The notes under the pieces were generated by a model. It was not told the origin of the DNA, made no database searches, and saw only the letters and a program-made list of their open reading frames with translations. From Deltaproteobacteria bacterium (GTDB taxonomy: Bacteria > Desulfobacterota > Desulfomonilia > UBA1062): a DNA stretch of 64,000 bases. Where the stretch lies: contig JAHDKO010000013.1 in NCBI GenBank assembly GCA_018436855.1, positions 1-64,000 on the forward strand, in the 5' to 3' direction. Shown here piece by piece: positions 28,086 through 38,606 of this stretch. The stretch's first letter is position 1; every line of letters starts with the position of its first letter. The translations under genes were made by a program, and so were the position numbers.

Positions 28086-29000
28086 ATGAAAACCACTATC
28101 CTCGATCTACCCGAAGAGGAACTCCTCAACCCGGGGAACCGGGCGTGCGCGGGCTGCGCGCTGGGTATCGCCTATCGGGTGGGCTTGAAGGCCCTGGGAA
28201 GGGACACGCTGCTCGTGGTGCCACCCAGTTGCCTCACCGTGCTTCAGGGGCTTTTTCCCATCGCGGCCACAAAGCTCGCCTCGCTCAACGTCACCTTTGC
28301 GTCCACGGCCTCTGCTGCCACCGGTCTGCTGGCGGCCCTGAAGGTCACGGGCCGCACAGGTGTCAACGTGGCGGCCTGGGCCGGCGACGGAGGGACGAGC
28401 GATATCGGCCTGCAGGCCCTGTCCGCCGCCTGCGAGCGCGGAGACAACTTCCTGTTCATCTGCTACGACAACGAGGGCTACATGAACACCGGAGTCCAGC
28501 GATCGGGTACCACGCCGCAATGGGCCATCACGGCAAACACACCCTTGAAGGGCAAGATGCAGCCGAACAAGGACGTACCCGCGATCATGGCGGCGCACGG
28601 CATCGACTACGTTGCCGCCACATCCGCGGCCTATCCCCTGGACCTCTACGACAAGGTCAAAAAGGCGCTCAGCTATGACGGCGTCAAGTACATCCACATA
28701 CACACCCCCTGCCCGCCCGGGTGGGGGTTCGAGCCGCGGTATGCGGTGAAGGTGGGGAAGCTCGCCGTGGAGACAGGCCTCTATGAGCTCTACGAGATCG
28801 AGAAGTCGCAGCTCCGCCACACCGGAGCGTCGCTCAAGCTCATGGAAAAGAGAAGGCTCCTCCCCGTGAAGGATTATCTGCGGGCACAGAGCCGGTTCAG
28901 AACCATGTCGGATGCCGAGATGGAAAAGATCCAGGACCTCGTCACCCGGAAATGGGAAGGCTATTTCGAATCGTTCGACGAGATCGAGGGCGGGGAGTAG
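28086..29000 (+). CDS. porB: 2-oxoacid:ferredoxin oxidoreductase, beta subunit
   Basis: A 304-residue TPP-binding subunit. It has the N-terminal cluster ligands (RACAGCALGI), the TPP/metal motif GDGGTSDIGLQALSAA followed by CYDNEGYMNTG, and the conserved HTPCPPGWGFEP with the further Cys. It completes the heterotetramer with porCDA. Its last 40 bases overlap the 3' end of the convergent threonine-dehydratase-like gene. Confidence 0.95.
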   Translation: MKTTILDLPEEELLNPGNRACAGCALGIAYRVGLKALGRDTLLVVPPSCLTVLQGLFPIAATKLASLNVTFASTASAATGLLAALKVTGRTGVNVAAWAGDGGTSDIGLQALSAACERGDNFLFICYDNEGYMNTGVQRSGTTPQWAITANTPLKGKMQPNKDVPAIMAAHGIDYVAATSAAYPLDLYDKVKKALSYDGVKYIHIHTPCPPGWGFEPRYAVKVGKLAVETGLYELYEIEKSQLRHTGASLKLMEKRRLLPVKDYLRAQSRFRTMSDAEMEKIQDLVTRKWEGYFESFDEIEGGE

Positions 29001-29977
29001 CTGAGCGCCTGCTCCAGGTGCGCCCTGTCCAGGTTTCCGCCGGTCATGACGAGCACCACCTTCTTGCCCTGGAGCTGCTGCCTGCGCTTGAACGCCGCCA
29101 TGAGGGAGGCGGCGCCCGCTCCTTCCGCCAGGTTGTGGGTCGTGGACAGGGCCAGGGATATTCCCTGCAGGATCTCTTCCTCGCTCAAGAGCACCACGTC
29201 CTTGATGCGGTCGCGCATGATCACGTAGGGCAACTGGAACACGCTGCGCGCCGCAAGACCGTCGGCAATGGTGTCGGCGTGGTCGAGAACCACCCAGTCG
29301 CCCTGCTGCAGTGACTGGTGAAACGCCGCAGCCTTCTCGGCCTGGACCCCGATGATCTCCACCGCCGGGTTGACCGCCTGTGCCAGCCTGAGCAGCGAGG
29401 CGCACCCGGCCCCGCCGCCGATGGGACAGATGATAACGTCCACGTCGCTCAAATCTTCGAATATCTCCAGCCCCATGGTGCCCACGCCGTTGAGCATCTC
29501 GGGCTCGTTGCCCTGCTCGACGTAGTAATACCCCGCTGAGGCCACGAGTTCGTCGCAGAAGAACTGGGCCTCGTAAAAGTCCTTTCCGTGCACGATGAGC
29601 TCGGCGCCGTAGCTCTCGATGATCCGGTTGGTCTCGGGGTTGTTGTTTTCCGGCACGACCACGGTGCAGGGGACGCTGAACCAGCGTGCGGCCCAGGCCA
29701 TGGCCATCCCGTGATTCCCCCGGGTGGAGACCAGGACGCCGTTCTCCACGTTCTGCTTGGGAATGGTGTGGAAGAAGTTGATGGCCCCTCTGATCTTGAA
29801 CGATCCGGTGGGCATGTGGTTCTCGTGCTTCACGAAGGCGTCGCAGTCCAGGAGCCTGCTGAGCTCGGAATAGTGGGTGAGGTTGGTTGGCCTGATGTAG
29901 TGTGAAATGGCCTCACGCGCCTTGAGCATGCCCTTGATGGAGACCTGCTCGCTCGCCTTTTCATGTTTTTTCAGCAT
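28961..29977 (-). CDS. Threonine dehydratase-like PLP enzyme
   Basis: A 338-residue fold-type II pyridoxal-phosphate enzyme. The PLP lysine is in HMPTGSFKIRGA, followed by STRGNHGMAMAWAA, and the phosphate-binding Gly loop is PIGGGAGCAS. This is the catalytic domain of threonine/serine dehydratases, without the C-terminal ACT regulatory domain, so it resembles catabolic rather than biosynthetic forms. Product 2-oxobutyrate could feed the neighbouring 2-oxoacid oxidoreductase, though that link is inference. It could also be a racemase of the same family. It overlaps porB tail to tail by 40 bases. Confidence 0.85.
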   Translation of the reverse strand: MLKKHEKASEQVSIKGMLKAREAISHYIRPTNLTHYSELSRLLDCDAFVKHENHMPTGSFKIRGAINFFHTIPKQNVENGVLVSTRGNHGMAMAWAARWFSVPCTVVVPENNNPETNRIIESYGAELIVHGKDFYEAQFFCDELVASAGYYYVEQGNEPEMLNGVGTMGLEIFEDLSDVDVIICPIGGGAGCASLLRLAQAVNPAVEIIGVQAEKAAAFHQSLQQGDWVVLDHADTIADGLAARSVFQLPYVIMRDRIKDVVLLSEEEILQGISLALSTTHNLAEGAGAASLMAAFKRRQQLQGKKVVLVMTGGNLDRAHLEQALSYSPPSISSNDSK

Positions 29978-30003
29978 ACCTCCGCCCCTTTCCGGGTCAG
30001 CCC

Positions 30004-30672
30004 TTAAAACCGGTAACCGGCCTTCTTGGGCCGCCCTCTGAATACCTGGAGGACCATCCCGATCACGAGGCCGACCCCGATGAAACCGCCGCCCAAGAGG
30101 GTGAAGATGAGCCGCTCCGAGGTCTTCATGCGGTTGTTTTCCCTGGTGAGCCGCTCGATCGCGCCGGCGTCGGCCTTGTAACGCGCCTCCAGCTCGTCGT
30201 TGCGCTTTTTCATCTCGGCATACTCGCCGGACTCCCGCTGAAGCCTCTCATACTCGAGGCGCAACGCCTGGAGCTCTTCGGAAGAGTTCAGAGACTTGTT
30301 CTCCTTCAGGAGGCGATCGTTTTCTTTTTTCAGCGCAGCGACCTGCTCGGTGAGCGACTTCACCTGATCTTTGAGCCGGTCGGCCATCAGGGTTTTGGGC
30401 ATCTGTTTGGTGAGATACCGGCTCATAACCCATCCCTCCCTGCCGTCGGGCGCCTTTACCCTGGACCACTCCTCGCCTTCTTTGAGAATTTCCAGATAAT
30501 CATTGCTCTTGGCGACACTGATGATCTTCGCGCCTTCGTTGGGCTCGGTCCTGACCGTTATGGTTATCCAGTCCCGCACGTACATACCGGCTGCATATGC
30601 TCCCAAAAACGGCGCGGCCATGAGCACAAGCCACACCACCACGGCAACCGCCTGTGTTCTTCTTGCTTTCAT
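30004..30672 (-). CDS. SH3-domain membrane protein (TIGR04211-like)
   Basis: A 222-residue envelope protein with a signal peptide (to about residue 28), a bacterial SH3 domain (about 33-90, with YVRDWITITVRTEPNEGAKI and GREGWVMSRYL), a long coiled coil (about 95-175), and a C-terminal transmembrane helix followed by a basic tail. This layout matches the family that includes E. coli YgiM. Function is unknown; SH3 domains of this type often bind peptidoglycan. It lies 26 bases upstream of the dehydratase gene on the same strand. Confidence 0.85.
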   Translation of the reverse strand: MKARRTQAVAVVVWLVLMAAPFLGAYAAGMYVRDWITITVRTEPNEGAKIISVAKSNDYLEILKEGEEWSRVKAPDGREGWVMSRYLTKQMPKTLMADRLKDQVKSLTEQVAALKKENDRLLKENKSLNSSEELQALRLEYERLQRESGEYAEMKKRNDELEARYKADAGAIERLTRENNRMKTSERLIFTLLGGGFIGVGLVIGMVLQVFRGRPKKAGYRF

Positions 30673-30755
30673 CCGTCAGTCCTCTCCTCGCTCATTCATA
30701 GATCAGTACCCCCACCTTAGCGCATTCCGGGGAGGCATGCAATACCATCACATCC

Positions 30756-32114
30756 CTACGACAGGCTCCTGATAATTCCGTCCAGATGACTGCGTGTATC
30801 CTGCTCGATTTCACTCAGACTCGCGTTCGTCTCGGCCTCGAACCGCAAGACGATAACGGGTTGGGTGTTGGAGGGGCGCACAAGCCCCCACGACCCGTCC
30901 CGCGTGAACCGCACCCCGTCGATGTCAACGCACTCTTGCGAGGTGCTCCGCGCGTAGGAGGCGAACTCCCTGACAGCCCGGAACTTGATCTCGTCCGGGC
31001 AGTCGATCCTGATCTCGGGTGTGTTGTGCATCCGGGGGAGCGAGTCGAATACCGCCTGCGGGTCTTGCCGGGCGGAAAGTATCTCCAGCAGTCTGGCCCC
31101 TGAATAGACAGCGTCGTCGAACCCGTACCACCGGTCGTTGAAGAAGATATGACCGCTCATCTCACCGCCCAGGGCCGCGTTTTCCTCGTGCAGGCGCGCC
31201 TTCATGGGCGAGTGGCCGACGCGGGCCATGATGGGCACGCCACCGCACCTCCTCACCTCGTCGAAGAACACCCGTGAGCACTTCACCTCGCCGATGATCT
31301 TTTCACCGGGCCGGCTCTTCAGGATCTCCCGTGCGAGTATGGTGGTGATCATATCACCGTAGACCGGGTTGCCCCGTGAATCGATGACCCCGATGCGATC
31401 GGCGTCGCCGTCGAATCCGATGCCCAGGTCCGCCTTATTCCGCAGCACCTCGCTCTTCAGCATTTCCACGCCGTCCGCCGTCGTGGGGTCGGGGTGGTGA
31501 TTCGGGAAGGTGCCGTCGGGCTCAAGGCAGATTCCTTCCACGTCCATTCCCATGCGCGAATACACCTCCATAGCCGTCTTGCCGCCCACGCCGTTACCCG
31601 GATCGATGACGACTTTGAGCCTCCGTGGGCATGCTCCGATCCGGGAGAGGACGTCGTCTATGTACTCGGGCACGATATCGTGGTCCCGGGCGCTCCCGGA
31701 TCCCTCGACCACCGTGCCGCGCTCCATGATATCCCGGATCTTCAGGATCTCGCCTCCATAGATAGTGCTCTTGCCCAGGGCAATCTTGAACCCGTTGTTG
31801 TCCGCCGGGTTATGGGAGCCGGTGATCTGGATGCCTCCGTCCAGGTCGAGACGGAACAGGGAGAAGTACATCACGGGCGTGGGCACCAGCCCAAGATCGT
31901 AGACATCGATCCCGCTTTTCGTGATCCCGTCTTTGAGGATATCCCTGAACACCGGCGAGCTCAGCCTGGCATCCATGCCGATCGACACCCGATTCACGCC
32001 CCTCTCGGCCCAGTATGCGCCCATGGCCCGGGCAAACCGCCGGACAAACTCCTCATCGAGGTCCCTGCCCACTACCCCCCTGATATCGTACTCTCTGAAC
32101 ACCTGCGGATTCAT
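30756..32114 (-). CDS. Phosphomannomutase/phosphoglucomutase
   Basis: A 452-residue phosphohexomutase of the AlgC/ManB type, which moves phosphate between C6 and C1 of glucose or mannose. The catalytic phosphoserine loop is GIQITGSHNPADNNGFKI, the metal loop GFDGDADRIGV, the sugar-binding loop GGEMSGHIFFND and the C-terminal phosphate loop RPSNTQPVIVLRFEA. All are intact and the length is normal. It supplies sugar phosphates for envelope polysaccharides; the alpha-glucan phosphorylase product glucose 1-phosphate could be a substrate. Confidence 0.94.
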   Translation of the reverse strand: MNPQVFREYDIRGVVGRDLDEEFVRRFARAMGAYWAERGVNRVSIGMDARLSSPVFRDILKDGITKSGIDVYDLGLVPTPVMYFSLFRLDLDGGIQITGSHNPADNNGFKIALGKSTIYGGEILKIRDIMERGTVVEGSGSARDHDIVPEYIDDVLSRIGACPRRLKVVIDPGNGVGGKTAMEVYSRMGMDVEGICLEPDGTFPNHHPDPTTADGVEMLKSEVLRNKADLGIGFDGDADRIGVIDSRGNPVYGDMITTILAREILKSRPGEKIIGEVKCSRVFFDEVRRCGGVPIMARVGHSPMKARLHEENAALGGEMSGHIFFNDRWYGFDDAVYSGARLLEILSARQDPQAVFDSLPRMHNTPEIRIDCPDEIKFRAVREFASYARSTSQECVDIDGVRFTRDGSWGLVRPSNTQPVIVLRFEAETNASLSEIEQDTRSHLDGIIRSLS

Positions 32115-32649
32115 GCGCCCTCCGGATTCATTCGCCGGCCGGCTTCCCGGCCTTTCTCATAAGTAGGTATCGTCAACAGGATCGATTTTTTCAATACTAC
32201 GAAAAAGAAATGAACCGCGTCAAGGCATACGGTCATTCCATCTAAACGCGTCAGAATATCGTCATTCGCATTCAATTTCTTCCGATTCTTCAAAGCATAT
32301 CGCTGGACGGATATCCTACGGGTACCCGTAGTCAAGAAGCTTTTGCCCCACCGGGTATTGCCGGGTATTGAAAACAGGTAACCCGGCATATTTCCTATGT
32401 ATTATTTTTGCAACCAAAGGTTTTCCCCTGTGGCGCAAATACAACATCTTTGCCCACACACCCCCTGTATCGTCCCATAATTCCATGCATTTTATCTTGG
32501 CATGCAAATTGTATAATAATTCGTGAGGGATATGTTTGTGTGTGTTGTAACAGACCATGATTCGGTTATTTTTTTCCGAGAAGTTGCCGATTCAGGTCGA
32601 ACGGGGCATCACAACCAAAAAAGAAAACATTATAGAGGGAGGAATTAGG
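32115..32649. other. Divergent intergenic region upstream of the porin-like gene
   Basis: About 535 AT-rich bases. CCGGGTATTG is repeated in tandem at 32351-32370, and an inverted repeat TGCCGGGT/ACCCGGCA spans 32359-32388. Further down lie a TATAAT at 32512-32517 and an overlapping sigma-54-like TTGGCA...TTGTA. No gene is supported. Confidence 0.5.
32497..32517 (+). promoter_or_regulatory. Putative promoter of the outer-membrane beta-barrel gene
   Basis: TATAAT at 32512-32517 is a perfect sigma-70 -10 box without a good -35. The same stretch carries TTGGCA at 32497-32502 with GG-N10-GT spacing, one base from a sigma-54 promoter (the -12 GC reads GT). Either could be used; the gene starts at 32650, preceded by AGGGAGG. 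Confidence 0.35.
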
Positions 32650-34020
32650 ATGAAAAAGGTTTTATGTACCATCGCGCTGATGTTGCTTGTTGCCACCTCT
32701 GCGTATGCACAGGCGACATTCAGCCTGACGGGGAGTTACTGGGCAGAGGGGAAGTACTGGTTCAATTATAATCCGGTACCGGGGACGGATAATCCTGCAA
32801 ACGTAACAGCTAACCTTCCACTGTACAAAGAAAGCAGCTTCGGTTTCTACGAGCAGGACGTGAATCTGTTTCCGAAGATCACCGTGGGAAATACCTCGCT
32901 GAACATGAAAATCGCGATCACGGACACCAACTGGGGTGAAGTAGCAGCTGGCGATACCACCAATGACCTTGGTACGAACTATCTGGAGCCCGATGACAAC
33001 ATCGCGATCGAACGCGCCTTCATCACCCACAAGTTCGGCGACAAATTCACATTGGATGTGGGCCTCATGGACGGAACCCAGTGGGGCACGGTGTTCGCCG
33101 ATGACAAGACCGGCCGCTGGAGAGTAAAAGGCACTGCGGTCACCCCGATAGGCGTGGTTGGCGGCCTTGTCGAGAAGATCGCAGAAAATGGCGCAGTTGG
33201 CGAAAATGCTGCTTGGGAAAACGATGACAGTGACGACTATGCACTCTTCGCAGTCACAAAGGTCGGCAGTGTCTACATCAAACCCCTTTTCTTCTATGTA
33301 GATACCGATCATGTGATCCCCGGCGACGGTGACAACTACTTCAAGCGTCTGTACTATTCTCTGGCCTTTGACGGCGAGCTCGGCCCGGTATCCTTCGAGT
33401 CGGAGTTCAATTACAATGATTACAAACTTGAGGCAGGAGATGGCGCTATCGATGAAGATTGGAACACCTGGGGCATGTATTTCAATGTCTGGAAGGCACT
33501 CGATTCCATGACGCCTGGCTTCGTGTTCGCTTACGGTTCGTATGATGGCGATCAGGCTGCAAATTTCGCGGCCCTTGGTCAGTTTGTGGACCCATCTTTT
33601 AACAACTTCGCCTATTTCTCCGGCTTGGACTTCGAGGATGATTTCAACTCCACCGTTATCCTCGGCGACGAATTCGGCTGGGGCGGCGGAGACGATCTTC
33701 TGGCCGCAACCCTGCTCAAGCTCTACGTGAACGAGATCAAAACCGGCATCGAGCCGCTCACCCTGTCCACTTACTTTGCCTATGTCATGTCCAATCAGGA
33801 AGACGGGCAGGAATCGATCAGCGGATCCAATATAACCGTGCCGAACACGTATGAAGACGCCACCGCATGGGAATTCGGCCTTGGAGCCACCTACCGGATA
33901 ACCGACAATCTCTACTACATGCCCTACTTCGCCTATGCCGACATCAACTATGATGTAACCGGTATTGACGACCCTGACGCTGTATACATTATAGCGAACG
34001 GAATTGAGTTCACCTTCTAA
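32650..34020 (+). CDS. Outer-membrane beta-barrel (porin-like) protein
   Basis: A 456-residue exported protein. The frame opens at 32557, but the ATG at 32650 has AGGGAGG upstream and starts a clean signal peptide ending SAYAQA. The mature protein is rich in alternating aromatic/polar strands (for example GSYWAEGKYWFNYNP), and it ends in Phe (IEFTF), the signature recognised by the outer-membrane assembly machinery. No family can be named with confidence; it resembles porins of deltaproteobacteria with 14-18 strands. Monocistronic, with a strong terminator 24 bases after the stop. Confidence 0.85.
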   Translation: MKKVLCTIALMLLVATSAYAQATFSLTGSYWAEGKYWFNYNPVPGTDNPANVTANLPLYKESSFGFYEQDVNLFPKITVGNTSLNMKIAITDTNWGEVAAGDTTNDLGTNYLEPDDNIAIERAFITHKFGDKFTLDVGLMDGTQWGTVFADDKTGRWRVKGTAVTPIGVVGGLVEKIAENGAVGENAAWENDDSDDYALFAVTKVGSVYIKPLFFYVDTDHVIPGDGDNYFKRLYYSLAFDGELGPVSFESEFNYNDYKLEAGDGAIDEDWNTWGMYFNVWKALDSMTPGFVFAYGSYDGDQAANFAALGQFVDPSFNNFAYFSGLDFEDDFNSTVILGDEFGWGGGDDLLAATLLKLYVNEIKTGIEPLTLSTYFAYVMSNQEDGQESISGSNITVPNTYEDATAWEFGLGATYRITDNLYYMPYFAYADINYDVTGIDDPDAVYIIANGIEFTF

Positions 34021-34043
34021 GAAGATTCCGGTTTGAATCAAAA

Positions 34044-34077
34044 AAGGCCCGCCGTTCAAACGGCGGGCCTTTTTTTC
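34044..34077 (+). terminator. Rho-independent terminator of the porin-like gene
   Basis: An 11-base GC-rich stem (AGGCCCGCCGT paired with ACGGCGGGCCT), a short loop and a run of seven T. The left side is preceded by A residues, so it could also work from the other strand. Confidence 0.92.
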
Positions 34078-34080
34078 TGA

Positions 34081-34504
34081 ATATCCAGGTTCACCGGTCC
34101 CATGGTATAATACCCGGAATTCCCGACCACGCAGAAGACCTTGTCATCGCGTCGGCCGACAAGCGTCCGCCAGCCTGTCTCCTGTAACCTTTCCCGAGCA
34201 TGCGCGTTATGAAGATGAAAAAACAGGAACTGGTATTTCTCTGATAACGGGACGCACGTAAACAAGCGGACCGATCGGAATAGATCATCACGGGCATGAG
34301 AACAACAAACGGTGCATCGTGCTTTCTCGTGCGCAATGAACCGGGCGGATCATGTTCATCACGGGCATGGACAACGCATGTCAAAACGGAAACGGCGGCA
34401 GGGATTCTTCCTGGGTAGATCGATCAATTGCATCCCGGGGAATCATATGGCGGCCCTTTCCGGATATGACAGGCGCATGAAAATACCAAGAGAACGGAGG
34501 AAAC
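34081..34504. other. Intergenic region upstream of the Arg/Asp-repeat protein
   Basis: About 420 bases with no supportable gene. The 14-base sequence TCATCACGGGCATG occurs twice in direct orientation, at 34285-34298 and 34356-34369, 71 bases apart, which could be a regulatory site or chance. An unusual number of ATG triplets is present but no coding frame looks real. Confidence 0.4.
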
Positions 34505-34819
34505 ATGAAAGGATTTACGAGAATCGGGTTGGTGATTTTGATGGTTCTGGTAATGGGTGCCGGCATTGCATCGGCTCAGGACAGGGAACGGGGGAGAGAC
34601 CGTGATCGTGACGCTTCGTGTGCCGTGATCCAATCTCTTGAGGTTCCTGAGCCCGGCCTGTCCTATGACCGGGACAGGACACGAGACAGGGACCGCGATA
34701 GGTCATGCCTGTCGTACGACCGTGATCGTACGAGGGATAGAACCCGCGACAAATCATGTTTGTCCTATGACAGGGACCGTACGCGGGACAGAAGCCGCGA
34801 CAAATCATGTGTTTCCTGA
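34505..34819 (+). CDS. Small secreted protein with Arg/Asp repeats
   Basis: A 104-residue protein with a signal peptide (to about residue 24, GIASAQ) and a good ribosome-binding site (GGAGGAAAC before the ATG). The mature part is dominated by Arg and Asp: after an RD-rich stretch, a 17-residue unit of the form LSYDRDRTRDRxRDxSC is repeated three times (52-68, 69-85, 86-102). Each unit ends with a single Cys, so disulfides or metal binding are possible. The alternating charges suggest a disordered, highly polar envelope protein. I recognise no family. It faces a lipoprotein gene convergently. Confidence 0.72.
   Translation: MKGFTRIGLVILMVLVMGAGIASAQDRERGRDRDRDASCAVIQSLEVPEPGLSYDRDRTRDRDRDRSCLSYDRDRTRDRTRDKSCLSYDRDRTRDRSRDKSCVS
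34658..34810 (+). repeat. Three tandem 51-bp coding repeats
   Basis: Three in-frame units of 51 bases encode the 17-residue Arg/Asp/Cys repeat of the small secreted protein. The units differ at several synonymous and a few coding positions, so they are older than a recent slippage event. Confidence 0.8.
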
Positions 34820-34960
34820 AAACTACGAACGCTTGAGAAGGGAGGACGCGGGATCAAGCCAGGGGCTTCGTATGAGCCTGCCTCTTTACCGGCGCCCTCC
34901 CGCGAACGAACAATCAAGACTGGGGGCCTGGATGGTATCTGGCCCCCGGTACTCGACAGC

Positions 34961-36412
34961 CTAATTCCCCGCGCCGGATGCCGGGCTTTCCACCACGGAT
35001 ATGCTGTACGACCCGGTCCCTTCTTCGGAATAATGCATCACTGCTATTGCGGCAAGGCAGGAAGAGGTGCATCGCCACTCGATCCGGGAACCCAGGCCCG
35101 GGCCGCTGTCATCGTCGAACCCCATAGCCGCATCTTTGGTCGCCGCGTCAAAGTACGCGATCCACATCACAGTGTCGCACCCGGATGTTTCAATCACGTA
35201 ATAATGGTTGGAGGAAGCATAGAAGACGATCGTATCGACGTCTCCCGCAGGTGCCAGTGTGTGATACTGCACTGCCCCATCGGTACTGATCAGATTGTTC
35301 GACGATACGTCGTTTGCCAGCACGTTATCGGGTTCAAAGGCATCAGCCTCTACGGGGTTGTCGGAACTGCCATCGTCTGAATATTTATCCTCCAGCTCGA
35401 TGCCCAGGTACCCGGCATCCCAACTCCGGATCCCCGTACTCAAGGAATAGGAACCATCGCCGTCTATGTCTGCATCGATGACGTAGTCTTGAGGGGACAG
35501 GATCACCAGCCTCGCCCTGGTGTTCGCTGCACCTTCGGCAACGATTACCCCACGGGAGAAGAAGCCATCATAGTAATAGATTCTTATGGGCTCTTCGGTT
35601 GATAGGTCGACGTAGCCGTAGTCCGGCTCGTAATACCGCCCGGATACATTCGCCTCTTCATAATCGTTCCAGTACCTGATTACCATGGTATAATCATTGC
35701 ACCAGTATGTCTTCCCCGTTGCATTGTCTCTTGAGTAGGTATCCATCTCAGCAGTCATGGTTTCTTCGGACATTGTTATGCCCATGGTGCCGGACGAGGT
35801 CATACTCCGGCCCATGCAACTCGTGGTCAGGCTTCGAAAAGAGCAGTTCAGATTGAGCCTCTCGGTATATATATCGAATTTCCCGGTGACGTCCACGGTG
35901 CCCTGGTAGGTGATCCCATCTGAGCCGAACAGACTGATGCAGTAATTGTTGTAGGCGAAGCTACCGGATACGTCCCCGGTTTCATCGTCGATCATGATCG
36001 TCCCGGTCATGCTCCCGCCGCAGCCACCAGGCTCGTTGATTTGCTCGGTGCTGACAGCGCCCATGGCAGCAGGTACACTTTTCTCTGACAGACCGGAGAT
36101 GATCGCGGCTGTTTTCTCTGCAGGCCATATGAGATATCTGACGGTCATGGATTGCCCGGCATCTTCAAGGCCGTCGCCCTCGATCGCCCCGAGGGGCGCA
36201 GACATGCCCGAGTTGGTGGTGCCCCCGAAAAAAGCGCTTATGACTATCTGCGCTGCGTTCTCACCGGTTATGGTCGCCTGGCTGGTAATCCCTGAATACA
36301 TGGCTTCGCCGGTAGGATCTCCGCCTCCCCCTCCACTGCTGCTTCCACTGCTGCACCCGAAGAGAAACAGCAAAAAGATGAAAAAAATGCCCCTGAAAAC
36401 TCTCTGATTCAT
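34961..36412 (-). CDS. Lipoprotein with C-terminal PPC-like domain
   Basis: A 483-residue lipoprotein. The signal peptide ends in lipobox LFGC at Cys20, followed by a Ser/Gly linker. The middle part (about 35-320) is beta-rich and not recognised, with a pair of Cys in the CGGSMTG and CNDYTM areas. The C-terminal region from about residue 355 resembles the pre-peptidase C-terminal (PPC) domain: EADAFEPDNVLANDV, then APAGDVDTIVFYASSNHYYVIET. AGAGGGG precedes the ATG. PPC domains usually accompany secreted enzymes, but no protease domain is visible here. Probably exported to the envelope surface; function unknown. Confidence 0.78.
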   Translation of the reverse strand: MNQRVFRGIFFIFLLFLFGCSSGSSSGGGGGDPTGEAMYSGITSQATITGENAAQIVISAFFGGTTNSGMSAPLGAIEGDGLEDAGQSMTVRYLIWPAEKTAAIISGLSEKSVPAAMGAVSTEQINEPGGCGGSMTGTIMIDDETGDVSGSFAYNNYCISLFGSDGITYQGTVDVTGKFDIYTERLNLNCSFRSLTTSCMGRSMTSSGTMGITMSEETMTAEMDTYSRDNATGKTYWCNDYTMVIRYWNDYEEANVSGRYYEPDYGYVDLSTEEPIRIYYYDGFFSRGVIVAEGAANTRARLVILSPQDYVIDADIDGDGSYSLSTGIRSWDAGYLGIELEDKYSDDGSSDNPVEADAFEPDNVLANDVSSNNLISTDGAVQYHTLAPAGDVDTIVFYASSNHYYVIETSGCDTVMWIAYFDAATKDAAMGFDDDSGPGLGSRIEWRCTSSCLAAIAVMHYSEEGTGSYSISVVESPASGAGN

Positions 36413-36802
36413 GACAACCCCTCTCGTTATGAAATATGATGGAGCACACTATGTGAAACATGAAGCATTATCACGTATGCACCCAATTGTTCAGCAAATA
36501 TAATACCATTAGTAAGTTCTTTTGAATACTCCATTTTTTCATGAACATTTTGTATCGGGGGAGAATCTTTTCCTTTTTCATGGAATAGAAGTACACAATT
36601 ATTCTCTCATAGCTTCAATCAGAGGTATAGATGGAAAAGGCAAGCCCTGGTCCTTGCGTGAAACTGCAAGCTTGACACAGAATCAGACCATTCCTTTTAG
36701 CCCTTCACGCAGCGGATGCAAAGGGGAGTTGAATTCTTCACAAGGGAAGCAATCCAATCGTTATCCGGTGGATCAAGGGGAACTCGTCAGGAAAATCTCG
36801 GG
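36413..36802. other. Intergenic region between the lipoprotein gene and the rpoD terminator
   Basis: About 390 AT-rich bases. The promoter of the lipoprotein gene presumably lies near 36430-36540. A 96-codon frame opening at a TTG at 36522 runs into the terminator and shows no ribosome-binding site or family resemblance, so no gene is called. Confidence 0.45.
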
Positions 36803-36842
36803 CAAAAAATAGCCCGCCGGATAAGGCGGGCTATTTTTTGCC
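36803..36842 (-). terminator. Rho-independent terminator after rpoD
   Basis: A perfect stem AGCCCGCC/GGCGGGCT flanked on one side by AAAAAAT and on the other by ATTTTTT, so it is symmetrical and can act on both strands. It lies 28 bases past the rpoD stop codon and ends the rpsU-rpoD transcript. Confidence 0.88.
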
Positions 36843-36869
36843 TTGATTCTGTGGGCGGCATTACGAAGC

Positions 36870-38602
<1,733 letters not shown>

Positions 38603-38606
<4 letters not shown>

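Noticed and set aside
36522-36812. A 96-codon plus-strand frame after the lipoprotein gene
   Set aside because: It starts at a TTG without a ribosome-binding site, runs into the rpoD terminator, and shows no family resemblance or signal peptide.
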